Positions 25,408 through 39,385 are shown, counted from the first letter of the stretch. The stretch is DNA of 64,000 nucleotides from Babylonia areolata (GCF_041734735.1 NC_134879.1:12332318-12396317); one strand, 5' to 3'. The notes: generated from the sequence alone by a model not told the origin. Numbers and translations: made by a program.

Positions 25408-26177
25408 ACAACAATAACAACAACAAACCAATACACACTCAGGAACGAACACACAGAAAGCTGCAGGCGAGCGACACACGCTGTCATCAACAATGAGCCA
25501 GCCAGCAAGCCACGCCCCCCTGGGCTGTGATGGTCAGACACAGTACCCACGTGACTGACTCTCACTCACACACACTGATCAGTGACTGACGAAGCCACTT
25601 ACCAAAGCTAACACATTCAAAACACACACAATGCAGTCATATTCATTGTTACAACAAACGGAGAGCAAATAATAAACTGACAAACCTCGAAAACACCCAC
25701 CTGCATCTTGAATCAGCTGAGCTTGTTTGTCTTCAGTTTCGTCAAACAACGCCACCTCCCACCCCCCTCCACTGTCAAAATCAGCTTCGGCATCAACTTC
25801 ACGCAGTTCTGTCTCATTCAGTCCACAATCTTCATCTCTACTGTTTGCATCGCGAAAGAATTCTTTCAATACAAGTGCAAGTGTTTGGGTTTGTCTGCGT
25901 TCAGCCATGGCTTTGCAAACACAACTTGAGCTTCGTACAAACTTGCAAAACTTTCGCCATAAATATGACAATCCAATGAATAATTTTAGCTTATGGAACT
26001 CAGGAGATAAAGAGCTCTCAGGGGAGCTAATTTAATGGTTAGCAGACTGTATTTTCTGTAATGCGGGACTCGAAACATAGAACGTTGTAACATGACGTAC
26101 GGCGCACGTCAATACAGCATTGCTGAGCGACATTTCATGACGTACGCCGTACGTCAACAGCGCAGTCAAGAGGTTAA
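24046..26177 (-). mobile_element. piggyBac-family DNA transposon, internally deleted
   Basis: Bounded by TTAA at 24046-24049 and 26174-26177, with terminal inverted repeats TTAACCCCTTCACTGC and TTAACCTCTTGACTGC. On the minus strand, an N-terminal transposase piece starts at the ATG at 25908 (MAERRQTQ, acidic stretch). At about 25033-24640 there is sequence of the transposase core's end (PPAILDYNKNMGAMDHHDQQ, then KTLKWYK) followed by the C-terminal cysteine-rich domain (CPDCPSKPALCLEDCF) near 24550. The central catalytic region between about 25640 and 25035 is missing and microsatellite DNA occupies its place. Stops and frame changes also interrupt the C-terminal part, so the copy cannot encode an active transposase but could be mobilised in trans. 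Confidence 0.85.
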
Positions 26178-27361
26178 GGTATTGCACTTGGTTACTATTT
26201 ATATTCACAAATAAGTCGCACATCAAGCACATATTTGATAACATTTGTTTTTCTCTAAAACTGGTAAAAATATGGTTCAGAAATATCTCTTGACATGTTC
26301 ACTGGCAACTGCAGCAAAGATGATAAAAGTATCAGAAGTGAAGAAGATGATGGGGTTGATGGCTGGGTGAGCTGAACAGAAATGCCAGGGTGCACATGGA
26401 CTTGGAAAATCAGTTACTTAATGTGGACAGCAGACTGTAGTGAAGAGACCACATGACCACAAATGTTGCCCATGGTGGTCAATACTACCAAGCAGGGGGG
26501 ATATGATGTAGTTAATCATCAGTACACTCTGTGAAACGAAATGTAATGGTTGCTCTCACTTAACTATTCAAAAGGCTGTGGAATTTCAGACTGAGGGAGC
26601 CTCCGGTCTTCTCATCGCTCTCAGGTCTGATTTCAGATCCTGACAGTACCTTGTGGATTAAAGGTGGAGATTTTTTTTTTTTTTCAACATCAGCATATCA
26701 GTATACCTGCTGATGCCTGTATTTTCTTTGTGTGCACACGCATGCTGAAAAGTGCACATTAAGGAATGATCCTGTAATTCATGCTGACACTCAGTAGGGT
26801 TTTGAAACACGAGCACTCGGCATGTTCTCCAATCCCGACAAATGGAATGAATGAATACAGAAAAACAAGGTCAGAAGATGGGTCTTGTATAATGTTTAGA
26901 AAACTTGCTGCGCATTTGTGGCACTGGAATACTTCCATCACTAGTTCTGGATGCTTCTCCTGCTATTACTGTTACTTGAACATGTACTGTAGAAATGCAC
27001 ACACACACACACACACACACAAAATGCCATACTGTTCATACTCTACCACATGATGATGATGAACAGAGTGACTTTTGAAACTGAAATCAATGGTGTCCTA
27101 AGATCTGCATACACAGGCACTTTGCACATGCATGTTACTATCTGTAACGGGTAAAATGAAATACTGCACTTAGGCAAATGTGATGAAGTCAAAATAGGAA
27201 GCAACACTAGATGTTTGATAAATAAATTCTCTTTATTGATAAAATTAAAGTCCATAGTTATACAAAGTAATCTGAGCAAATGACTACAATGATAAGATGG
27301 TGACTCAGAACTGAATCACAACTGAAATATTCATATGCATTGGTGTATTGTATTGCTTTTT
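26178..27361. other. Intergenic DNA with a SINE B fragment
   Basis: About 26630-26830 resembles the middle of SINE family B (TTAAAGGTGGAGATTTTT, then TGCTGATGCCTG). A CA run lies at 26998-27021. No gene recognised. Confidence 0.4.
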
Positions 27362-28237
27362 GACTCACTTGTATAAACAATGTGAGTCTGTGTAATAACC
27401 TGGTGTTCGGTTGTCTGTAGGTGTATCTATGTATGTCTGCGTGTCCTTGGTAAACTTTGACATTGTCATTTTCTCTGGAAATACCGGTACTTTGCCAAAA
27501 CCAAATCTGGATTGAAAGTGGAAAAAAATATTCAGTTTTACCAAGAATAGGTTGTGAGTCTTCCGGATTAATCTGTATTTCTGGATCATGAACAGTTTAT
27601 TTCATTCAGGATCACAATCCAGAAAATGGCTGGGTTTGAATACATGACCTCATTTTTTCTTGTTCCCAATTAAAAGAAATACAAATTCTGGACAGAACAC
27701 ATACAGTGACATTAACTACATCATCGTGTTTACTGCATATGAGTATTTTAAAGTGGATGCTGATTTAACTTGAATGTACATAAAAGAAAAACTGGATGTT
27801 CTAGTGTCTGCCAGTAACAACCTGTGGAACACAATCTCTGCAAATCTGGAGAAAGTGGATACATGTTGAGGTGTGCTGGAGTCCATGGCAACATCTTTGC
27901 TGTAGACTTTCAAGAATTTCTTAAATGCCTGAGACATACCAAAATAACATGATTTAAACAGCGTTATCACTTCCAGTACCGTGATAAATTTATCATGCTA
28001 AAACCACCCCCCCCCCCCCCAAAAAAAAACAAAACATGTTGAGATATGAATATTTGAATGCCATTAGTAGACATTTAACCTGAACATGCTGGTTTCAAAA
28101 AAAAACAAAAAACAACAACAAACAAACAACAACAGCCCAAAGCTATATAATATGAAATACAGAACACAATTTTAATAATTAAATTTTGTAAATTAAAAAA
28201 AAAAAATCTAATTTCTAAATTTAATCACAAGTGAGTC
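27362..28237. mobile_element. TIR-bearing non-autonomous element, family G, copy 1
   Basis: Starts GACTCACTTGTATAAAC and ends ATCACAAGTGAGTC, so the termini are inverted repeats. The interior shares long matches with 48558-49592 (TGGTAAACTT, ATTTTCTCTGGAAATAC, AACAGTTTATTT, GAACACATACAGTGACA, AACAGCGTTATCAC). No transposase is seen. Confidence 0.65.
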
Positions 28238-28249
28238 TTGAAGGCCTTC

Positions 28250-28632
28250 CCTCTCAATTTTTGTTGTTTTAACAACAGATTTATCTCTGACATTCATTCA
28301 AGTTGCTCTCCCTCAGGAGAGTATGTTGCCACAGTGCACCACTATCCACTTTTTTTAGAAAAAAAAAAAATGTCTACACCATATTTATTTTACTTATCAA
28401 AGTGGATCTTTTCCACAAAACAATACTTTCAAAGCAATGGGTTCACTGACATGTGCGTAGTGCATGCTGTAAACTGGACATTGGTTTATCATCTCATCTG
28501 AATGACTAACACCCAGACCACCACTCAAGGTCTGGTGGGGGTGGGGTGGGGGATCCCAGTTCATGATATATTACATGGGACTCTAACCCATGGAGAACTG
28601 CTTCCTAGTCAAATGCATTACCACCACACAAT
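28250..28632 (-). mobile_element. tRNA-derived SINE, family A, diverged
   Basis: Minus-strand match to the SINE at 9176-9556, including the CCAGACCACCACTCAAGGTC block and the AAGTGGATCTTTTCCAC block. It abuts the family G element. Confidence 0.65.
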
Positions 28633-30896
28633 GAGTCTGGTCTATCCTAAAACAGAAATGAGTGTGAGGCAAAAGAAAATGACAAGCATATTTATTGACT
28701 GTTCAATTCAGAGGTCTTATTACATGAGTATTTGAAGATTAGTACCCTGGAATGAAAGTGATCACTTGTCTTACAAAAAACAACAACAACAACAAAACAA
28801 GCAACTTAAATCTACACACAAAGGTTACCAACAAGGCTATAAATGATAAAAGATACAGGAACAATTCATAATCTGTACAAGGAAAAAATTGTTACTGGTT
28901 TGCTTGATTTCACTCAGGTGTCAACAGCATGAGCACCATTTGATTTGAATCCAAACATGATAAGAGGGTTTTGGATGGGTACAATGAGACAGTGTTAGTT
29001 TCAAGATGGTGTCAAAGTGGGTGTATTAAACCACAGATGTACACCACATTTGCTTCAGGAGGAAAAAAAAGTGAGCAGAGGCCCGTCCTTCACAAAAACC
29101 CTTAACAGCCTTCCCTAGGTTTACGTAAAACTTTGAAATGAAATAATGACACAAATGCAGTTCCGATACCTGGGACAAGCAGTTTGAATACGAGCATGCA
29201 AGCTCTTTCGGATAACATACAACTGTTGATATTGTACATTAAGTATGATAATGGGCCAGGTGACTCTCAAATTTTTTTTTTAACATTAGAACAGTACTGT
29301 GAAGAAGTAAGTGAAGAAAAGAGAGAAAGAAAAATATTAACAAGTAAAAAAAACAACAACAACAAACAAACAAACAAAACCCCAGAAAGGCTGATATGGA
29401 TTAAGGTTATATTTAGCAGTAACATGCATGTTTCATATTCTGCATGTGTGCGTGAATATATTCATATGCTGACCTGGGAGATATAAAAAAAACTCCACAC
29501 TTAACCCACTATATAATTCCAGGCTTGAACCCAGAACCCTCAGAATGCAATTCAAACATTCAAACCATTCAGCTACTGTTCCCATCCTGTCAAAAGATAT
29601 GTGTGTGTATGGCACACATACTAGCCTGTAAAAATGTACTTAAGGTAAACTTGGGGTGCAAAAATCACAGTCTCACATGAGAACCAGTAAAAGTATAAAT
29701 AATATAAAGTTTACATCACAGGAGAAAAAAAATCCACATCTGTGTATTCTCTATCACAAAAAATAAGCAAATCAGAGTGATATGAATTGGAACGTATCAT
29801 TTTCAAACACTCCATGGCAAGTAAGTACAACTTGTGATTTGTTTTCACAGCTGGAAGACAAACGTGTAGACACAGACATTCTTTCATGTGTATAATTTAT
29901 TGCTTTAGACTTTGGACCTGGGTTACATAAATTATCTCAGCAGTGCCAAGTTTGCTTGGCACTGAGAATTTTCCAAAGTCTAAACTAACTGTACTGACTC
30001 TGGATAATTCTTAACGCACAGCAATTATATGCTACTTTGTTTACTTTACGCACAAGTGGTATGTATTTTTCAAAATGGGTTAACACCATCAAACGAAACT
30101 GTTTACAATTGTGTCTGTGTATGTGGAGAGAAGCACTTGAGTTTAATAATACATGTATAAAGTTATGAACATGTTGTTTTTTTCTGAGGAGACATCATAT
30201 TTACCAGACACATATGTTATTAGTTTTGAAATTCAGATGCAGAAATCACAAATTACAGACTGAACTGGGGAGCTGAAATGGCATGCCATGTAAATCAAAT
30301 CCACAATGAGTGTAATATGTCAGTCATTATGGAGGCCAATTTCATTTTATTATGGAATATCCATGTATGCTGAATTACATAAGAGTATGCTGCTCTAAAA
30401 TCTGTTTTCAGTTTCTGCAATTTGCTAGGTGGCAGTAAAATGTGCAGCTGAAATCAAGCAAGTTATAAAACAGGGAAAATGTTGTTCAATTTCATTCAAC
30501 AACTTTTTATTACTTTGCTATTTGCATATGTTCATGAGTCTGGCATGCTTTTTCTTGAGTAATACTGTAAACCTCCATGCTCAAATAGGAGTCAGAGTTT
30601 ATTAAACTTCAAACTGCTTGGGTCACCTGTACAACCCAGCCCAGGCTTACAGGGGCTTACAGCAACGATAAATGATGGTGAAAGAACTAATACGGCAAGG
30701 TAACGTAGAAAAATGGTAATGCTGGAGCGGAATGTGTAATCTGGGGAGCACCCGTTACCCCCGGCAAATTATCTCCACCTTCTCTCTCTGGTAACCATCT
30801 GCAGACTTGTTCATGCACATGCACACACACACATATGTGCCTGACCGGGGAATGAGCACCCAATCTCTCCCCCTACTCCTCCCCATATCCCAATAA

Positions 30897-30943
<47 letters not shown>

Positions 30944-31116
30944 CACAAACTGCACCAGGGAATACACACCCAACCTGCCACCCTCCCCACTTCCCAACAA
31001 AACAAAGTGCACACATAAACTGCACCAAGGAATACACACCCAAACTACCTCCCTCTCCACTCCCCAACATTGCATGCGCACACACACACATACACACACA
31101 CACACACAAACTACAT
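28633..31116. other. Intergenic DNA, 3' of the METTL24-like gene
   Basis: AT-rich sequence with a minus-strand SINE B head fragment at about 29465-29600 and CA runs at 30899-30940 and 31080-31107. It may include 3' UTR of the minus-strand gene, whose poly(A) site I could not place with confidence. Confidence 0.4.
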
Positions 31117-31235
31117 TATCAGTATCAGTAGCTCAAGGAGGCGTCACTGCTTTCAGTCAAATCCAAATACGCTACACCACATCTGCCAAGCAGATGCCTG
31201 ACCAGCAGCCTAACCCAACGCGCTTAGTCAGGCCT
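31117..31235 (-). mobile_element. SINE family D, minus strand
   Basis: A short element of about 120 bp with the core GCGTTGGGTTA, GGTCAGGCATCTGCTTGGCA and a (CTGAAA)n-like end, inverted here. Other copies: 34850-34978, 38888-39004, 51390-51521, 53260-53385 and 55029-55150. Confidence 0.8.
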
Positions 31236-31522
31236 TGAAAAAGGCCTGCACCAGGCCTGCACAAACTACACCAGGGAATGCACACCCAACCTGCCACCGT
31301 CTCCACTTCCCAACAAAACAATATACACACATAAACTGCACCAAGGAATACACACCCAACCTGCTGTACTGGGAATACGCACTCAACCTGTCCTCCTTTC
31401 CATTTCTCCACACACACACACACACACACACCTGCACCCAATGATACACATCAAATCCCTTCCCCCTAACACACACACACACACACACCTGCACCTGATG
31501 ATACACCCAATCCCCTCAACAC

Positions 31523-31557
<35 letters not shown>

Positions 31558-31570
31558 GACTACCGCTTCA

Positions 31571-31783
31571 TCAACTTTTCACAAAGCTCATCTGCAAAAC
31601 GTTCCTGTCTCTCCTAAACCCCAGAGAGCCGTGGAGTTGAGTGGTGGCCTCACTCAGAGTCAGGTGAAATGCAGTGAGACGCTTCAGCTCACTGTAGCGC
31701 TGCCGGAGCACCTGGGCTACCTTGTGCTTGTTGGAGTCGTGCGCCGGGTAGACTGGAGCCACCAACACCAGCTGCTTCATATG
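31571..31783 (-). CDS. METTL24-like gene, last coding exon
   Basis: Acceptor TACTTTCAG. Encodes HMKQLVLVAPVYPAHD, then VLRQRYSELKRL, to MSFVKS and the stop at 31571-31573. Confidence 0.75.
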   Translation of the reverse strand, partial: HMKQLVLVAPVYPAHDSNKHKVAQVLRQRYSELKRLTAFHLTLSEATTQLHGSLGFRRDRNVLQMSFVKS

Positions 31784-34011
31784 CTGAAAGTAAAGAATGT
31801 TTTATGAGTACACACCTACACACACAATTTGTGTGTTCCAATGAAAAATACAATAAAATCTGCACTTGCTGTTCACTGGTAAAATTTACACAATTCATTT
31901 CCTTCAATTTTTTAATCAAAAGAAACTGATTTTATGAGTGGGCAACAAGAAATCCTATGAGGAGAAAAAAAAAGGATGGACCAGTTGGAGCAAAGGTATC
32001 TGTAACTATTTTATTGCTTTCATTTTGCCTTGAAAAGCAGAATCATTTGTCAACAACTGTGGGGTCTTCGTTTCAGTGAAGAACCAGACAATAAAAGATT
32101 CAGAGAAATTTAATCCTTTTGTCCCTTTTGGGGTGTGGAGGATACAATAACAATACGTACTCACTGAATCGCAACAATCAGTTGTTGTTATACTGACCTG
32201 CACATCCCCGGACTCCATCAGGGCGGAGAGGACCGACCACCCTGAGCTGCCCAGGTTGATGTAGATGATGCTGGTGTGCTCCCCACCAGGCAGGAGTCTG
32301 GACAGTCCTTCTGACAACGTCATGGTCTTGGCCACTCCTTGTGGAGCCCTGTTTTTCATCACTCTTGTTCACTTGTTGGTATTGGTGTTGGTGTTGTAAG
32401 TTTCATTCATTACATCCACTGAGAACACAGGTTGGACTTTAAAACAGTGTATTCTTTTCAACTATAGGCCCCAGGAAGAGAGGTCTTCACACAAAGTGAG
32501 TCAGGGTGGAAGTGACAGTAAGGATCATTGTATGCAAGGAAAGACAGTTTCAAGAAGTGAGTGGTTAAAGCGTTGGACTTTGAATCCAAGGGTCCCAGGT
32601 TGGAATCTTGGTGACAGCACCTAGTTGTTAACGGGTGGAGATTTTTCCGATCTCCCAGGTCAACATTTGTACAGGCCTGCTAGTGCCTGAACCCCTTCAT
32701 GGGTATACGCATGGAGAAGATCAAATACGCATGTTAAAGATCCTGTAATCCATCTCAGCGTTCAGTGGGTTATGGAAACAAGAACATACCCAGCATGCAC
32801 ACCCCCAAAAACATAGTATGGCTGCCTACATGGCAGGGTGAATAAACAAAACAGTCATACACGTAAAATGTTACCTGTCTGTCTGAGCATGTATAGGTGC
32901 ATGCCTGAAATCTGATTAAATGACACAGGAAATGAATGATGAACACCCAGTGGCAGCCGTCAGTTGGCTCTACCCAGGTAGGCAGCCTGTTGTGCAAATG
33001 ACCGTGTATTTGTAAATTATATATATGAGGATAGACGCTATATAAGTATCCATATCATCCAAATCATTCATTCATTCATAAGGAACCTCAGAAGCAATGG
33101 CTGCTTCCTGACCATGATGCCAGATTTATTTTTAAAGATGATGCAATCGCTTGTGCTGGCCAGACTCCACAGTTAACTACTGGACAAAACTGGACCACTA
33201 CACTGTTCACACCAAGTCCTTTTTTGTGTGTGTTAAGTCCAACACATACTCTAGAATGACACTCAATCAGACTCCCATACCTTCCGCTCTTCAAAAATGT
33301 AGAACTGATAATACCTATGATATGCTTTTTTTTTTTTCTTCTTTTTTTTTTAATGCTATATCTGTATTGAGGGATATTTTGTGCTGTTTGCTGCTGGATG
33401 GATCTTATAAAGTAAAACATTATCTTCAGTACAAACACTGTTTTCATTTGTCTGATATTACAAAGTTATAACTTATCCTCTGTTTATAATCCTGCACAGT
33501 ATTCTCTGTTTATAATCCTTATTTCCCTTGATAAATAATTAAGCTAAAAACTGACTTTTGGGTAGACAGCGACTATAGGAAATTTTCTATCTAAAATTAC
33601 GTTTAAATAACATACTTACCGTGACCCAACTAGTGCAGACTCTGACAGGGGTCCGACATTCCTGTCCTGTGCAAACTACTATCCGCCTATGCGGAGAAAA
33701 AGAGAGCAACTACGGCTGATAACCTCCCGGAAGTAGGTAACCTCCCCTTTGTCCCGCTAGCTAACACCCTCTTTTGACGGCAATATGCCACAAACCATCC
33801 ACAGAAGAATGAAAAAAGTAGCTTTCCCTTTGTTAACAGCCACACCCAACGTACCTGACACTGAATGAAGAGAGGCTCTGGTCTTCCTGTTTCCCAGTTA
33901 AAGGCGTCAGGACAACAACTGAACACCTGACATGAAGCGCTGAAACCTCTTCCACAACCACAGAACCTGTCTTGAACCTGCGGACAATCAAAACAGGGAG
34001 GTGCATATATG

Positions 34012-34061
<50 letters not shown>

Positions 34062-34098
34062 GAAAGATAGATAGATATAAATATATATCAAGAGAGAT

Positions 34099-34141
<43 letters not shown>

Positions 34142-37100
34142 CACTCAATATGCACATATGTAATTGTGCAAATACTGATAAGCATGCCTGTCAGTTAAAG
34201 ACATCAGGCACCAGTTCATGAATATTCATCAAATCCACACATATGCATACAAACACACATAAACACTACAAAAGTATATACTTCACCCACCATTCACTCA
34301 ACCACCTGACAGACATACCACCCATCCCCCCACCACACCCCCATCCCCACCACCACACACACACACACACACACACAGAGAAACAAAACCTACTGGAAGA
34401 CAAGAATGTGGCAGTTGTCTGAGCCCAACATGACCACCTGCCGAGAGAGACGTAACATAACAGACGATGACAGCACCACTGAGATCACATCTTCGTTCAA
34501 CTGTTCCGGCAGGTCCAGAAAATCCTTCAGTCTCTGCGCCTCACTCTCCTCTGACCCTGCCACAGACAGACAGAAAGCTACTGAATGAACTCAAGTGAGT
34601 GACTGTGAATACCATGATAAATACAATGAACAGCTCAATCCCCCATTTTTGTTCAAGTAATCATGCATGTTCCATGGTGACAATGCACTGTGAGCCTTTT
34701 CTTTTGACCCAGTCTAGACAGATGTTATTCTTTTCCCCTCCGTCTTGCCCAAACCTTCACTCCCACTTGACTCAAGTGGGGTAAAAAGTCAACCATACAA
34801 AAGCCCAGTCAAAGCTATAGACAGAGTGACCAAGGGAGATGAAGCCCAGTTTCAGATTCAGTATCAGTAGCTCAAGGAGGCGTCACTGCGTTCGGACAAA
34901 TCCATATACGCTACACCACATCTGCCAAGCAGATGCCTGACCAGCAGCGTAACCCAACGTGCTTAGTCAAGGCCTTGTCTAGATAGATGTTATTCTTTTC
35001 CCCTGCCCAAACCTTCCCTTCCACCTGACACAAATGGAGTAAAAAGACCCAGTCTAGATAGATGTTATTCTTTTCCCCTACATCTTGCCCAAACCTTCAC
35101 TTCCACTTGACACAAGTGGGATAAAAAGACCCAGTCTAGATAGATGTTATTCTTTTCCCTTACGTCTTGCCCAAACCTTCACTTCCACTTGACACAAGTG
35201 GGATAAAAAGACCCAGTCTAGATAGATGTTATTCTTTTCCCCTACATCTTGCCCAAACCTTCACTTCCACTTGACACAAGTGGGGTAAAAAGACCCAGTC
35301 TATCTCCAGACTAAGAGGGGCGTCTTTTCACTGTTAGCCGCGCGAAATCTGGCCAAACAGAGCAAACCATAGGCCTAGTTTGCATCAGTTTGACATGGTA
35401 CAGTATATGACACCAAATAGATGTTATTCTTTTCCCCTACGTCTTGCCCAAACCGTCACTTCCACTTGACACAAGTGGGGTAAAAAGTATGTGTCAAGTG
35501 GAAGTGAAGGTTTGGGCAAGACGTATGATGAAGCCCAAGAATGGAGAAAGAACAGCCCAAACTAGTAAACTCACTTCGTCACTATGAATGTTAACAGTGT
35601 TCCAGCATCTGCTTTCCATCCATAGCCTACTGGAATAGAACAATGATGCCCCTTGTTCATGTGAATATCACTGTAATCCACCATCTGCTTACCATCTATA
35701 GTACCATGTTCATATGAACCGAACAATAATCCACCCTCTGCTTACCATCTACAGCACCGTGTTCACATGAATTTAACTAAAATTCACATTCTGATAACCA
35801 TCTATATCACCATGTTACCGGTAATATGAATGTCACTATAATCCACCATCTGCTTACTACCTATAACAATGTGTTCACATGAATATCACTGCAATCCATC
35901 ATTCGCTTACCATCTACAGCACTGTACGTGTTCACATGAACATCACTGCAATCCACCATCTACAGCACTGTACGTGTTCACATGAACATCACTGCAATCC
36001 ATCATTCGCTTACCATCTACAGCACTGTACGTGTTCACATGAACATCACTGCAATCCACCATCTACAGCACTGTACGTGTTCACATGAACATCACTGCAA
36101 TCCATCATTCGCTTACCATCTACAGCACTGTACGTGTTCACATGAACATCACTGCAATCCATCATTCGCTTACCATCTACAGCACTGTACGTGTTCACAT
36201 GAACATCACTGCAATCCACCATCTACAGCACTGTACGTGTTCACGTGAACATCACTGTAATCCACCATCTACAGCACTGTACGTGTTCACATGAACATCA
36301 CTGCAATCCATCATTCGCTTACCATCTACAGCACTGTACGTGTTCACATGAACATCACTGCAATCCATCATTCGCTTACCATCTACAGCACTGTACGTGT
36401 TCACATGAACATCACTGCAATCCATCATTCGCTTACCATCTGCAGCACTGTACGTGTTCACATGAACATCACTGCAATCCATCATTCGCTTACCATCTAC
36501 AGCACTGTACGTGTTCACATGAACATCACTGCAATCCATCATTCGCTTACCATCTGCAGCACTGTACGTGTTCACATGAACATCACTGCAATCCACCATC
36601 TGCAGCACTGTACGTGTTCACATGAACATCACTGCAATCCATCATTCGCTTACCATCTACAGCACTGTACGTGTTCACATGAACATCACTGCAATCCACC
36701 ATCTGCAGCACTGTACGTGTTCACATGAACATCACTGCAATCCATCATTCGCTTACCATCTACAGCACTGTACGTGTTCACATGAACATCACTGCAATCC
36801 ACCATCTACAGCACTGTACGTGTTCACGTGAACATCACTGTAATCCAAAATTTGCTTACCATCTACAGCATCTTGTTCTCATGAATGTCACAATAATCCA
36901 CCTTCTTACCATCTATAGCACAATGTTCATATGAATATAACTATAATCCACTTTTTGCTAACCATCTACAGCACCATGTTCATATCAATATAACTGTAAT
37001 CCACCATCTCATTCATATGAACATCACTGTAATCCACAATCTGCTTGCTACCTATAACACTGTATTCATATGAATATCACCGTAATCCACCATCTGCTTA

Positions 37101-39347
37101 CTACCTATAACTGTGTTCACATGAATATCACCGTAACCCACCATCTGCTTACTACCTATAACTGTGTTCACATGAATATCACCGTAACCCACCATCTGCT
37201 TACTACCTATAACTGTGTACACATGAATATCACCGTAACCCACCATCTGCTTACTACCTATAACTGTGCTCACATGAATATCACTGTAACCCACCATCTG
37301 CTTACTACCTATAACTGTGTACACATGAATATCACCGTAACCCACCATCTGCTTACTACCTATAACTGTGCTCACATGAATATCACTGTAACCCACCATC
37401 TGCTTACTACCTATAACTGTGTTCACATGAATATCACCGTAATCCATCATCTGCTTACTACCTATAACTGTGTTCACATGAATATCACCGTAATCCATCA
37501 TCTGCTTACTACCTATAACTATGTTCACATGAATATCACTGTAATCCACCATCTACTTACTACTTATAACACTGTTCAAATGAATATCACTGTAATCTAC
37601 CATCTGCTTACTACTTGTAACACTGTATTCATATGAATATCATGCAAACAAAGCATTGCATACTTTACGAAGAACATCAATCCAGGTACCATATCTAAGC
37701 TGTGTGATACTTTGATAACGCCAATATCAATTTATGGGGTGGAGGTACCTTACCAAGTCAAACCGGATGATTCTTTCGATTTAGCACATCTTTTTGATGA
37801 CTGCTTATCGAATAAGTTTCCACATGAAAAATTACACATTAAATTCTGTAAGCAAATATTGGAGTACACAAAAAAGCTATGGTGCTTCCTGTGTTAGGTG
37901 AATTGGGCAGATTCCCAATAAGTTTAAAGATAATATGCCAAATTATTACATATTGGATTCACATAATTCAATTACCAGAAACTTCCCTCATCAACAAATT
38001 ATATAAGTCCATGTACCAACAAGAAAATACAACTTCCCCATGGTTGATATTTGTTAGAAAGTTACTCGAAATTATAGGCCTTGATCACATTTGGAAAAAC
38101 CAATTCACATTCAGCGTACATAGACTGAAATATGTCGTACATAAAAAATTAAAAAATTAATATATCAAATACTGGAAAGATAAAAGAGAAAAAAAACATT
38201 AAAGCTAAAATTTTAAAATATGATTGTAGCAGAGTACAAAACTGAAACCTATCTTTTAAATATATCAGATACAAAACACAGACAAGCTTTAACGAAACTC
38301 AGAATAAGCGCGCATGACCTAAGGATTGAGAAAGGTAGATATTTAAATATTCCACAAGAAGACAGATTGTGCAACAAGTGTAACATACTGGAAGACGAAA
38401 TCCATCTTCTTGATCATTGTATTAAATATAAGGCAACAATTTTTAAAAGATATTCAAAATTCAGGTGATGCTAACAGATGATGAATATATACAAACAAGA
38501 TTAGGAAAATTTGTTTATGAATGCTGCTGCAATTTATTGCATTAACTGATTGATTAATTGTGTGTTTTTCATTCATTCATTCATTTACCATTGCGCCTGT
38601 ATCTTATAAACCTTAAGTTTTCATGACAAAATCTATTCTATTCTATTCATCTGCTTACTACCTATAACTTTGCGTTCATATGAATATCATCTGCTTACTA
38701 CCTATAACACTGTGTTCATATAAACATTACTGTAACCCACCACCTGCTTACTACCTTTTAACACTGTATTAATATGAGTATCATCTGCTTACTACCTATA
38801 CCATTGTGTTCATATGAATCGTATCTGCTTACTACCTGTAACACTGTGTTCACATGAACATCACTGTAACCCACTGATCTGCTCACCTTGCGCGTTGGGT
38901 TAGGCTGCTGGTCAGGCATCTGCTTGGCAGATGTGGTGCAGCGTATATGGATTTATCCGAACGCAGTGACGCCTCCTTGAGCTACTGAAACTGAAACTGA
39001 AACTGCTCACCATCCATGGCGGGTGGGTAGAGGACGGCTGCCTGAGGCCCTGGGTCACGCACCCAGGACATGAAGTAGTGGCACGACTCCATCATGGTCA
39101 CCTGGAGGCACAGAGGGCTGGAGGCGGACGTGTGATACAGACGGAAGCCAGCCTGGTGGAACAGCACGTACACCGTCTTGTACCAGTTGTACAGGTAGCT
39201 CTCGTCCACCTTGTCTGCACAGCAAGACATCAGTATGTGCAGATTATACATTCTTGAGGCTTAACGTTAATCTCTGCACAGCAAGTCGTTAATATATGTA
39301 GATTATACTTTCTTGAGGCTTTAAGGTAATGTCTGCACAGCAAGTCA

Positions 39348-39385
<38 letters not shown>

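Noticed and set aside
33600-33640. U1 snRNA-like start (ATACTTACC)
   Set aside because: It is the complement of a splice donor inside repeat F. The rest does not resemble U1.
33974-33981. Alternative frame of exon 33977-33855 rich in Cys (FCGCGRGF), suggesting a metallothionein-like piece
   Set aside because: The other frame fits the phases of both neighbouring exons and continues the METTL24-like protein.
36245-37636. Open frames of 118-188 codons with repeated MNITAIHH or MNITVTHHLLTTYN units
   Set aside because: They are read-throughs of 51-57-bp minisatellite units inside an intron of the opposite-strand gene. Unit length and lack of stops explain them fully.
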